A stretch of DNA of 64,000 bases from DASPSR01 sp035516175. Lineage in GTDB: Bacteria > Nitrospirota > UBA9217. The position numbers and the translations under genes are program-made. The first letter of the stretch is position 1, and each line of letters opens with the position of its first letter. This document shows positions 25,948-34,058 of this stretch, in pieces. Under the pieces are notes generated by a model. The model was not told the DNA's origin. It made no database searches and saw only the letters and a list, made by a program, of their open reading frames with translations. Location of the stretch: the NCBI GenBank assembly GCA_035516175.1, contig DATJAO010000066.1:21488-85487 (forward strand), given 5' to 3'.

Positions 25948-26718
25948 ATGATTGCCTTCGATTTTCATATAGTCCTTTCCATTGTCGGGGTGGCCTTTGC
26001 TGGCGGAATTATAGGACTCGATAGGACCGCCGCAGGGCAGTTCATGGTCTCCCAGCCCATTGTTGCCGGTCCCATTACGGGCTGGATGCTTGGCGATGTT
26101 ACTACGGGGCTTGTCATAGGAGCCGTGCTCGAACTCATCTGGGTACTCGATGTGCCGGTAGGCACATTTGTTCCGGCCGATGCTTCCATCGGAGCCGTAT
26201 CGGCCACGGCCATTGCCATCCTCGGAAGTGGAGGCACTGCTTTGCCTGACGTAATCGGGTTCAGTATTTTGCTGACGACCGCGATTGTTCCACTGACCAT
26301 GATGATTGATGTGATTGCGAGAAAAAAGAATTCCGGGCTAGTCGAGTATGCCCTTGCGCCGGGGGAAGTTGTCAGCCGAAAACTTGCCTTGGCGCACCTC
26401 TCGGGGCTCGTAGTCTTTTTTATGAAATCATTCATTCTCTATCTGATCGTGCTGCCTGCAGGGCTTGCTGCCCTGTTACTGTTCGCGCGCATGCCGACGC
26501 AATTCCACAGCGCCATGGCTTTGTTCGTGAAACTTCTACCCTTGCTTGGTGTTGCCCTGGTGGCGCGCAAGCTGTCGATAAGAACGCTCGACCTTTTTCT
26601 GCTCATGGGTTTTGTGACTGCGACAGTATTCACACAGTTTATCCATGTGCCTGCGCTGAGCGTGAGCGGCCTTGTCATCATTGCAGGATTATTGGGGGTT
26701 CGGCTCAGTGAACGATGA
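25948..26718 (+). CDS. Mannose/sorbose-type PTS EIIC component
   Basis: Membrane subunit forming the sugar path with EIID. About seven hydrophobic segments in 256 residues; recognisable stretches are GGIIGLDRTAAGQFMVSQP (near residues 18-36) and VLELIWVLDVPVGTFVPAD, the family signature. No clear ribosome site precedes ATG 25948. Its end overlaps EIID by 11 bp. Confidence 0.92.
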   Translation: MIAFDFHIVLSIVGVAFAGGIIGLDRTAAGQFMVSQPIVAGPITGWMLGDVTTGLVIGAVLELIWVLDVPVGTFVPADASIGAVSATAIAILGSGGTALPDVIGFSILLTTAIVPLTMMIDVIARKKNSGLVEYALAPGEVVSRKLALAHLSGLVVFFMKSFILYLIVLPAGLAALLLFARMPTQFHSAMALFVKLLPLLGVALVARKLSIRTLDLFLLMGFVTATVFTQFIHVPALSVSGLVIIAGLLGVRLSER

Positions 26719-27487
26719 CCGCAACAAGGTGGAAACCTCCGAGATGCTTAAGGTCTTCTGGAAGTCTTTTCTCATCCAGGCATCGTGGAGCTTTGACCAC
26801 ATGCAGTCGTTGGGTTTTGCCTATGCTATTCAGCCGGTGCTCAGAAAGCTTTATCCTGAGCAAGCCGAATACGAGTCCCGGCTCAGGGCCCATATGGAGT
26901 ACTTCAACACGCAACCATACCTCGCTTCATTCATCCTTGGCGCTGTAGCACGGATGGAACAGGACCGGGCCTCGGGCCGGAACAGTTCCGCAGACGTCTC
27001 AAGTCTGAAGACTGCGCTCATGGCTCCACTCGGTGCACTCGGCGATAGCTTCTTCTGGGGTGCGCTCAGACCGTTTTCCGCAGTTGTAGCGGTTTCCCTG
27101 CTGATGGCCAATGCCTGGTGGGCGCCAATCGTTTTTCTGATTCTGTACAACATTGTTCATGTAGGGCTCAGGGCAGAGATGTTGTTCCATGGATTTATGA
27201 GCGCCGGTGGTGCTGCGGAGCTCATAGCTCATTACCATTTAGCGAAGATGGCAAAATTGTTCAAGGCCGTTTCGCTCACGGTCCTTGGAGGCATTCTGGG
27301 CATGCTTCCCACCTGGCGACTGGAATTCAGGATGCCACTTCCCCTTCCCGGTGCTGTTTCGGCCCTTACGGGGTTATTGGCGACCCTTATTCTGATTGCG
27401 ATACTGAGAAGAGGGGGCTCTCCAATAAAACTCATGCTCGGGCTTGCCGCTCTCTGCCTCGCGCTGGCTTATGGAGGAGTTATTTAA
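26708..27487 (+). CDS. Mannose-type PTS EIID component
   Basis: Second membrane subunit of the mannose-type permease. Typical marks are FWKSFLIQASWSFDHMQSLG, ALMAPLGALGDSFFWG and a C-terminal membrane segment. About 259 residues with GTG 26708 as start (VNDDRNKVETSEM), chosen because the upstream frame from 26672 would extend deep into EIIC; ATG 26744 (MLKVFW) is the alternative. Its TAA shares a base with the ptsH ATG (TAATG), so translation is probably coupled. Confidence 0.9.
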   Translation: MNDDRNKVETSEMLKVFWKSFLIQASWSFDHMQSLGFAYAIQPVLRKLYPEQAEYESRLRAHMEYFNTQPYLASFILGAVARMEQDRASGRNSSADVSSLKTALMAPLGALGDSFFWGALRPFSAVVAVSLLMANAWWAPIVFLILYNIVHVGLRAEMLFHGFMSAGGAAELIAHYHLAKMAKLFKAVSLTVLGGILGMLPTWRLEFRMPLPLPGAVSALTGLLATLILIAILRRGGSPIKLMLGLAALCLALAYGGVI

Positions 27488-27756
27488 TGAAAAAAAAAGA
27501 ACTGTTAATAGAAAATAAACTCGGCCTGCATGCAAGAGCCGCAGCGCAGATCGTGAAATCTGCGAGCGCATACTCTTCCAAGATAATGCTGATTAAGGAC
27601 GGTCTCGAAGTGGACGGGAAGAGCATTATGGGAATCATGATGCTTGCTGCTGCCAAAGGGAGCAGTGTTATGCTTCAGGTGCATGGTGCTGATGAAGAGA
27701 AGGCGGTTGAGGGGCTCGAGAGGCTTTTTAAAGATAAGTTCGGAGAGAAGGAATAG
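27487..27756 (+). CDS. ptsH: Phosphocarrier protein HPr
   Basis: Small phosphocarrier (89 residues) between EI and EIIA. His15 (GLHARAAA), the EI phosphorylation site, and Ser46 (DGKSIMGIMML), the HprK site, are both present. A longer upstream frame exists but belongs to a different reading of EIID; the ATG overlapping the EIID stop gives exactly the normal HPr length and N-terminus. ptsI follows after 48 bp. Confidence 0.96.
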   Translation: MKKKELLIENKLGLHARAAAQIVKSASAYSSKIMLIKDGLEVDGKSIMGIMMLAAAKGSSVMLQVHGADEEKAVEGLERLFKDKFGEKE

Positions 27757-27804
27757 AAAAAAGCAGTAAACAATAAGCGGGAAACAAGGAACGGGAAAGA
27801 GATA

Positions 27805-29559
27805 ATGCATGAAAAAGTGTACAGAGGTATTGTTGCGTCACCGGGCATCGTGATCGGGAGAGCGTACCTCCTCGACCGCCGCAAAATTGTCATAGCAGGA
27901 CGGAGGATCGAGGAGGTCAACATCAAGGATGAAGTGGCGCGCTTTAAGCAGTCCATCGATCTCTCCAAGACCCAACTGGAAGAACTCAAAAAGCGCTTTA
28001 GCAAAGGGATGGGGAAATCTCACCTGTACATCCTCGATACGCATATCATGCTGCTCGAGGATAAGATGCTGATTGACGGGACGGTCAAGCGTATCAAGGA
28101 GTCACGCCTGAATGCCGAGGGAGCACTCAAAGAAACCATAGCTGCCATCGGACTCAAGTTCGATACGATCGAGGACGAGTACCTCCGCGAGCGCAAGCGC
28201 GATGTGGAGCAGGTCGGTGAACGCATTCTACGAAATCTCGTGGGGCATAAGCAGGAGAGCCTCTCCGACATCAAGGAAGAGGCGGTGATCATCGCCCACG
28301 ACATCGCTCCAACTGACACCCTCATGATGCGCAAGGACAAAATCCTCGGGTTTGCTACGGATGCGGGGAGCCGAACGTCCCACACCGCTATCCTGGCGCG
28401 CTCTCTTGGCCTTCCCGCTGCCGTCGGCCTTGAGAATATCACGGAGGCGGTCAAGACCGGTGATGTGGTCATCTTGGATGGCATCCACGGCGTGGTAATA
28501 GTCGATCCAGATGAAGAGACGTTCCTTGACTACCTCAAGAAGCAGCGCAGATACAAATATTTTGAACAGGAGCTCGAGAAACTCAAGACGCTCTCAGCCG
28601 AGACACTCGACGGCCACGTGATAAAATTGCAGGGTAATATCGAGCTGCCTGAAGAGGTCGCGTCTGTGGCAGAACACGGCGGAGTGGGCATCGGACTTTA
28701 CCGCACGGAATTTCTCTTCCTGAACAGACAAACGCTGCCGACTGAAGAAGAGCACTACAACGCCTATCGCCTCGTGGCAGAGAAGGCCTCTCCCTATGAA
28801 GTGGTGATTCGTACGCTCGATGTCGGGGGGGACAAAATCGGCTTTCCCGGCATTTTCGAAAAAGAAGCTAATCCCGCGCTAGGGTTGCGGGCTATCCGTT
28901 TTTGTCTGCAGAAGCCCGACATCTTCAGGACTCAACTGCGCGGTATCCTCAGGGCAACTGTGCACGGGAATATCAAGATCCTGTATCCCATGATCTCGGG
29001 ACTTCCCGAACTGTATGAAACCAAGAGAGTCCTTGAAGAAGTCAAGAAGGAGCTCAGATCCGAAGGTAAGGCATTTAACGAGCATGTGGAAATCGGAATG
29101 ATGATTGAGATACCATCAGCCGCAATGATATCTGACCTTCTTGCCGCAGAGGTAAATTTTTTCAGTGTGGGTACGAACGATCTTATCCAGTATACGCTTG
29201 CAATCGACCGCCAGAACGAGCATGTTGCATATATGTATGAGCCGCTCGATCCCGCCGTGCTCCGCCTGCTCCAGCGGGTGTCGGACGCCGCGCACCAGGC
29301 CAGGATCACCCTCGCCATGTGCGGAGAGATGGCGGGAGACCCGATCTATGCCGCGATTCTCCTTGGCATGGGATTTCAGAACCTCAGCATGAACGTGGCC
29401 TCGATTCCATGGGTGAAGAAGGTGGTCAGGTCGGTGCGTATGCAGGACGCGGTCGAACTTGCTTCTCTTGTCATGCGGCAGCCGACGGCGTCGTTAGCCA
29501 GAAAGACTGCCGAAAACTTCATAGAAGAGCGGTTCCCGGATTTGGTGGCGGAACTGTAA
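27805..29559 (+). CDS. ptsI: PTS enzyme I (phosphoenolpyruvate-protein phosphotransferase)
   Basis: Autophosphorylates with PEP and passes phosphate to HPr. 584 residues, canonical. It starts VYRGIVASPGIVIGRAYLL after the first residues; the phosphorylated His193 is in DAGSRTSHTAILARSLGLP; the PEP-binding domain has GGVGIGLYRTEFLFL, RTLDVGGDK and the active-site Cys region LAMCGEMAGDP. There is no N-terminal GAF domain, so it is the sugar-type EI. Last gene of the PTS set. Confidence 0.96.
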   Translation: MHEKVYRGIVASPGIVIGRAYLLDRRKIVIAGRRIEEVNIKDEVARFKQSIDLSKTQLEELKKRFSKGMGKSHLYILDTHIMLLEDKMLIDGTVKRIKESRLNAEGALKETIAAIGLKFDTIEDEYLRERKRDVEQVGERILRNLVGHKQESLSDIKEEAVIIAHDIAPTDTLMMRKDKILGFATDAGSRTSHTAILARSLGLPAAVGLENITEAVKTGDVVILDGIHGVVIVDPDEETFLDYLKKQRRYKYFEQELEKLKTLSAETLDGHVIKLQGNIELPEEVASVAEHGGVGIGLYRTEFLFLNRQTLPTEEEHYNAYRLVAEKASPYEVVIRTLDVGGDKIGFPGIFEKEANPALGLRAIRFCLQKPDIFRTQLRGILRATVHGNIKILYPMISGLPELYETKRVLEEVKKELRSEGKAFNEHVEIGMMIEIPSAAMISDLLAAEVNFFSVGTNDLIQYTLAIDRQNEHVAYMYEPLDPAVLRLLQRVSDAAHQARITLAMCGEMAGDPIYAAILLGMGFQNLSMNVASIPWVKKVVRSVRMQDAVELASLVMRQPTASLARKTAENFIEERFPDLVAEL

Positions 29560-29651
29560 ATCAAGTACGGAGCGAACAGTATCGAGTGAAAAAAGATATC
29601 TAGTAATCCGTAATCATAAATCCGTTTCTGTACGGGAAATGGGAGAGCCGT

Positions 29652-30779
29652 GTGCAGAATACAGAATGTAAAACAAACGATGCCTTGAGCGACGGAGAGA
29701 ACACGCAAAGAACAGACAGGATCCACGGTGGGGATATCTACGAAGCGGCAAAACGTTTTGGAATCGACGAAGAAGAAATCATCGACTTCAGCTCTAGCGT
29801 AAACCCTCTCGGTCCGCCGTCGTCTGCCAAGCGGGCAGTCAAGAGATCTATCAAGTTTCTTGGCCGTTACCCCGATCCTGAAATGAACGGTCTGCGGAAA
29901 GCGATTGCCCGCTATTTCGGTATCAAACCTGGGCAAGTTATCTGCGGCAGTGGAGCAAACGCGCTGATTCGCCTCATCCCTCAGGTATTCAGACCGAAGA
30001 ACGTCCTCATCCCTGTGCCGACCTTTATGGAATATGCCGCCGCAGCGGCGGATGCCGGTGGCAAGGTTGTGGCGTTTCCTCTCAGGGAGCGTGAAGGATT
30101 CCGCGTGGACCCTCTCGAGATGGCCTTTGCGCTCAAAGGCATGGACATGGCATTCCTCTGCAATCCCAACAATCCCACTGGTCTCCTCATCCCCAAAGCG
30201 GAGATGCTCGAGATCGTGCAGTACGCGCTCCAGCACGGGGTACGGCTGGTGGTAGACGAGGCGTTCATGGACTTTAGCGATTCCGATTCGATCGTTAAGG
30301 AGGCTGTGCAGTCTTCTCGCCTCATCTGCCTGAGGGCATTCACCAAGTTTTTCGGCATGCCTGGGCTCCGGATCGGGTATGCGGTCACCGACGAGACAAC
30401 TGTTGCTGATCTCAGGGACGGTCAGGAACCCTGGGCCGTAAGTATCCCTGCAGAGCAGGCCGCGATTGCCGCCTTGAACGAGTGGGGGTATATCAAGAAG
30501 ACCCGTCGACTGATCGAGAAAGAACGCGCACGCCTGCTCTCAGCCATCCGGTTATTGCCCGGCGTGGAGCCGTTCCCGTGTTCGGCGAATTTCATCTTGC
30601 TCAAACTCACCTCAATGGATGCATGGCATCTGACGGAAAAGCTCGGTCAACGCGGCCTCCTTGTCCGCGATTGCTCTTCAATTCTCGGCCTCAGCAACCG
30701 CTACGTGCGGATCGCGGTGCGCACGCGGAGAGAGAACAAACGTCTTGTGGAGGCGCTGCGAGAGCTCCTTATTGGATGA
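29652..30779 (+). CDS. Threonine-phosphate decarboxylase CobD or histidinol-phosphate aminotransferase-like PLP enzyme
   Basis: Class I/II fold PLP enzyme of 375 residues. The motif HGGDIYEAAKRFGI (about residues 25-38) followed by IIDFSSSVNPLGPP is typical of CobD, which makes the aminopropanol phosphate arm of cobalamin. Other marks are NPNNPTGLL, VVDEAFMDF and the PLP lysine in AFTKFFGMPGLRIGYAV. HisC paralogues share the fold, so the reaction is not certain. No cobalamin gene adjoins it, though a cobalt-type importer lies at 14825-17305. Start GTG 29652 has GGGAGAG upstream. Confidence 0.78.
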   Translation: MQNTECKTNDALSDGENTQRTDRIHGGDIYEAAKRFGIDEEEIIDFSSSVNPLGPPSSAKRAVKRSIKFLGRYPDPEMNGLRKAIARYFGIKPGQVICGSGANALIRLIPQVFRPKNVLIPVPTFMEYAAAAADAGGKVVAFPLREREGFRVDPLEMAFALKGMDMAFLCNPNNPTGLLIPKAEMLEIVQYALQHGVRLVVDEAFMDFSDSDSIVKEAVQSSRLICLRAFTKFFGMPGLRIGYAVTDETTVADLRDGQEPWAVSIPAEQAAIAALNEWGYIKKTRRLIEKERARLLSAIRLLPGVEPFPCSANFILLKLTSMDAWHLTEKLGQRGLLVRDCSSILGLSNRYVRIAVRTRRENKRLVEALRELLIG

Positions 30780-31011
30780 TGTCCCCGCCAAAAAATATTT
30801 TGCAAAAATATCATCTCTGTGATAAAGTAAATTTAAACCTCATGAAAATACATGGATTTTGTGTGCTGCCGAAGAAACGCGACTGATCTTGGTGCTCTGA
30901 AAAGTGCTCATTTGTCCGCATATGTTATCTATGCCGAAAAGTGGGCAGAGAGTTGTTTCCATCCCCGTATTGTCTGTTCAGCTCTGCGGGATGAAAATCG
31001 GAGGGTCGACT

Positions 31012-31206
31012 ATGGAACCGATCATGTGCCCCTTTTGCGGCGGGACGAATCTATTTCAAGAAGATGATTATAGTCTCGAAATGGACTTCGAATATTGGAC
31101 TATTCATCACTGGGAGTGTTTGGACTGTGCACAATCATTCGACAAGATAGAGATACTGCCAACATCAAGCACTTTTGAGGAGATCAATGAGAGCACCATA
31201 CACTGA
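31012..31206 (+). CDS. Small zinc-ribbon protein
   Basis: 64 residues with two Cys pairs, MCPFCGG (residues 5-11) and ECLDCAQS (about 41-48), separated by an acidic, aromatic stretch (LEMDFEYWTIHHW). This is a zinc ribbon of unknown function. ATG 31012 follows GGAGGG. Its last 20 bases overlap the start of alr, so the two are likely co-translated. The upstream 30780-31011 shows no gene. Confidence 0.7.
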   Translation: MEPIMCPFCGGTNLFQEDDYSLEMDFEYWTIHHWECLDCAQSFDKIEILPTSSTFEEINESTIH

Positions 31207-32365
31207 AACGGTTCCTGACCGTACGGCGCCATCTCTTTCGTCTTCACTTCCCGTTACCGGCAGACCGACCGCTGCCAAGATCAACCTGCAGTCTCTCTCT
31301 CACAATTTCAATGAGGTAATGCATCGTGCCGATGGACGAAAGATTCTCGCCGTCGTCAAGGCACAGGCGTACGGACATGGCGCGCTCAGGGTTTCCCGGC
31401 ATCTCCTGGAACTTGGCTCCGATATGCTTGGCGTAGCTCTGATTGAGGAAGGGAGTGAGCTTCGGGCAGCCGGCATCGAAGCGTCAATTCTGGTGATGGG
31501 CGCGGTTTTCCCGGAACAGGCAGAGACGATCGTAGAGTTGGGCCTCACGCCGGTGATATATGACATGAAGGTCGCGCGTGCTGTTGCCGATGCAGCGCAG
31601 AAGCAAAAGACCAAGATCGCGGTGCACGTGAAGATCGACACCGGTATGGGCAGGATAGGCATTCCTCCTGCCGCAGCCGAAGATTTCGTCGTGGACCTGG
31701 TTAAACTTCGCGGAATCACAGTGCAGGGCATGATGACGCATTTCGCTGATGCTGACCTGCGGGACAAACGGTTTGCCTCGAAGCAGATGGGCCTTTTTGA
31801 GTCTCTTCTGAAGAAGCTCGACTCGCGGGGTATCTCCATTCCCGTGCGTCATGCCGCCAACAGCGCCGCGGTACTTGATTACCGACGGGCACTCTTCACC
31901 ATGGTCAGACCGGGGCTGATGCTGTACGGGTATAACCCCCTCGAAGGAGAAGCGGCTGGCGCTGATTTGCGGCCGGTTCTGTCGCTCGTAACGCGCATTG
32001 CATTCCTTAAAAAAGTTCCTGCAGGGGTTCCTATAAGCTACGGTAGGACCTTTGTCACGAAACGCGAGAGCATGATCGCCACGATACCTATCGGGTATGC
32101 AGATGGATACAGCCGCAGCCTTTCGAACAGGGGCGAAGCCATTGTCCGGGGTGTCAGAGTACCGGTGGTCGGTCGGGTATGCATGGATATGACCATGCTG
32201 GACGTAACGGAGGTGCCCGCCGTGAGCGAAGGGGATGAGGTGGTGTTGATTGGAAGCCAGGGTAAGGAGAGGATCACGGCTGATGATATCGCCGTCAAGA
32301 CGGGCACCATATCGTACGAAGTGCTCTGCGGGATCAGTGGCCGCGTACCGAGGGTGTATGTATGA
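31187..32365 (+). CDS. alr: Alanine racemase
   Basis: PLP enzyme making D-alanine for peptidoglycan. After a nonconserved N-terminus of about 25 residues comes AKINLQSLSHNF, then the PLP lysine in VVKAQAYGHGA (the usual Asp/Asn is Gln here). Later marks are KIDTGMGRIG, HAANSAAVLDY, MVRPGLMLYGY, the catalytic Tyr in PISYGRTF, and GRVCMDMTMLDVT. 392 residues from ATG 31187 (GAGGAGAT upstream); an in-frame TTG at 31175 is possible. Confidence 0.95.
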   Translation: MRAPYTETVPDRTAPSLSSSLPVTGRPTAAKINLQSLSHNFNEVMHRADGRKILAVVKAQAYGHGALRVSRHLLELGSDMLGVALIEEGSELRAAGIEASILVMGAVFPEQAETIVELGLTPVIYDMKVARAVADAAQKQKTKIAVHVKIDTGMGRIGIPPAAAEDFVVDLVKLRGITVQGMMTHFADADLRDKRFASKQMGLFESLLKKLDSRGISIPVRHAANSAAVLDYRRALFTMVRPGLMLYGYNPLEGEAAGADLRPVLSLVTRIAFLKKVPAGVPISYGRTFVTKRESMIATIPIGYADGYSRSLSNRGEAIVRGVRVPVVGRVCMDMTMLDVTEVPAVSEGDEVVLIGSQGKERITADDIAVKTGTISYEVLCGISGRVPRVYV

Positions 32366-32478
32366 TGGCTTTAACTTGAATGAGTTGCAGCATGGTGAAT
32401 TGGAATTGGATATTGGGGCCTGAATAAAGTCCACTGCTAAATTTCAATTTTCCAATATAAAATCTTCATTATGGAGCG

Positions 32479-33258
32479 ATGCTCCCTATGAACTACTGGC
32501 TTGAACTGTTGGGCCGTAAAACCACCCACTTCGTAATGGAGATGGGCCGGGTGCTCATATTCCTGAGCCAGACGCTCCGTTGGACGTTAGGCAGGCCGTT
32601 CTATCTGAAGAATGTCCTAAAACAGATGGAGCAGATCGGTGTCAACTCCCTTCCCGTTGTGCTGACGACAGCCATCTCCACCGGCATGGTGCTGGCGCTG
32701 CAGAGCTATACGGGATTCAAGCGGTTCGGCGCCGAATCGCTCATCGGTGCCGTTGTCTCGCTCTCTATGACACGAGAACTCGGGCCTGTGCTCACAGGCC
32801 TCATGGTTGCAGGCAGAGCCGGTGCGGCCATGGCCGCAGAGCTGGGAACCATGAAGGTAACCGAGCAGATCGATGCTCTTACGACGCTCGCCACGAACCC
32901 GATGAAATACCTTGTGGTGCCCCGTTTCGTCGCAAGCACAGTGATGATGTTCTTCCTGACGGTACTCGGGATGATGATTGGGGTCGCCGGCGGTTATTTT
33001 GTCGGTGTCAAGGTGCTTGGTACCAATCCCGTTACGTACATCAACCAGAGTATTGATAATACCGAGGTGACGGACATCTGGTACGGGCTTATCAAGTCTC
33101 TCGTATTCGGTGCGGTGGTCGGTCTCATCGGATGTTATAAGGGCTTCCATACCGAGGGAGGGGCGGAAGGGGTTGGCAAAGCCACGACCGGCGCGGTGGT
33201 GGTCTCGTGCATGCTGATCCTGATCCTTGATTACTTTCTGTCAGCGTTGTTGTGGTGA
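32479..33258 (+). CDS. mlaE: MlaE-type permease of an MCE lipid ABC transporter
   Basis: Inner-membrane permease moving phospholipid between membranes. 259 residues with about five hydrophobic segments and the family core GRAGAAMAAELGTMKVTEQI (residues near 112-131), ALTTLATNPMKYLVVPR and LIKSLVFGAVVGLIGCYKG. Start is ATG 32479 or 32488. Overlaps or abuts the ATPase gene, then mlaD. No mlaA, mlaB or mlaC is present. Confidence 0.93.
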   Translation: MLPMNYWLELLGRKTTHFVMEMGRVLIFLSQTLRWTLGRPFYLKNVLKQMEQIGVNSLPVVLTTAISTGMVLALQSYTGFKRFGAESLIGAVVSLSMTRELGPVLTGLMVAGRAGAAMAAELGTMKVTEQIDALTTLATNPMKYLVVPRFVASTVMMFFLTVLGMMIGVAGGYFVGVKVLGTNPVTYINQSIDNTEVTDIWYGLIKSLVFGAVVGLIGCYKGFHTEGGAEGVGKATTGAVVVSCMLILILDYFLSALLW

Positions 33259-34016
33259 CGGCCATGGCCATGATCGAGATCATCGACCTTCATAAGACCT
33301 TCGGCGATAACCACGTTCTCCGCGGGGTGAATCTCACCGTGGAGAAGGGAGAGAGCATGACGGTGATCGGCGGCAGCGGTAGCGGCAAGAGCGTGCTCAT
33401 CAAGCACATCATCGGGCTGTTATTTCCCGACAGGGGGCGGGTGATCGTTGACGGACAGGTCCTGAACAATCTCGATGAGCAGGGCTTGAACGAGATGCGC
33501 AAGAAGTTCGGCATGCTGTTTCAGGGCGCGGCGCTCTTCGACTCCCTGACGGTCTGGGAGAACGTAGGCTTTGCCATAAAACAGCATACAAAGCTGTCCG
33601 ACCGGGAGATCAGGAAGATCACGACAGAGAAGCTCGCTCACGTTGGGTTGAAGGATGTTGAGGATAAGATGCCCTCGGAGCTTTCAGGAGGGATGAAGAA
33701 AAGGGTTGGACTCGCCCGCGCGATTGCCATGGACGCCGCCATCATCCTCTATGATGAGCCAACGACGGGGCTTGACCCTATAACGGCTGATTCCATCAAC
33801 GATTTGATCGTCGATCTTAGAAAGAAGCTCGGTGTGACGTCTGTGGCCATTACACACGATATGCACAGTGCTTATAAGATATCTGACCGGATCGCCATGC
33901 TCTATAAGGGGGAAATCCTGGATGTTGGTACGCCCGATCAGATTAAGAATTCTCCGAATCCTATTATTCACCAGTTTATAACGGGAAGTGCCGTTGGACC
34001 GATAACGGCAGAGTGA
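33252..34016 (+). CDS. mlaF: MlaF-type ATPase of the MCE lipid ABC transporter
   Basis: ABC ATPase energising MlaE. Walker A GGSGSGKSVLIKHI, Q-loop MLFQGAALFDSLTV, signature LSGGMKKRVGLARAI, Walker B IILYDEPTTGLDP and switch ITHDMHSAYKI are all typical. 254 residues from the GTG at 33252; GTG 33255 or ATG 33264 may be the true start, as no ribosome site decides. It is followed by the MCE protein after 42 bp. Confidence 0.94.
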   Translation: MVTAMAMIEIIDLHKTFGDNHVLRGVNLTVEKGESMTVIGGSGSGKSVLIKHIIGLLFPDRGRVIVDGQVLNNLDEQGLNEMRKKFGMLFQGAALFDSLTVWENVGFAIKQHTKLSDREIRKITTEKLAHVGLKDVEDKMPSELSGGMKKRVGLARAIAMDAAIILYDEPTTGLDPITADSINDLIVDLRKKLGVTSVAITHDMHSAYKISDRIAMLYKGEILDVGTPDQIKNSPNPIIHQFITGSAVGPITAE

Positions 34017-34058
34017 TGCGGACGTGATATATAATTTCAGGGAGATTGAGGTGCCTGC

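Noticed and set aside
27118..27756. Long + frame that would fuse 123 extra residues to HPr
   Set aside because: The extra part is a shifted reading of EIID. ATG 27487 gives exactly the normal 89-residue HPr and overlaps the EIID stop as TAATG.
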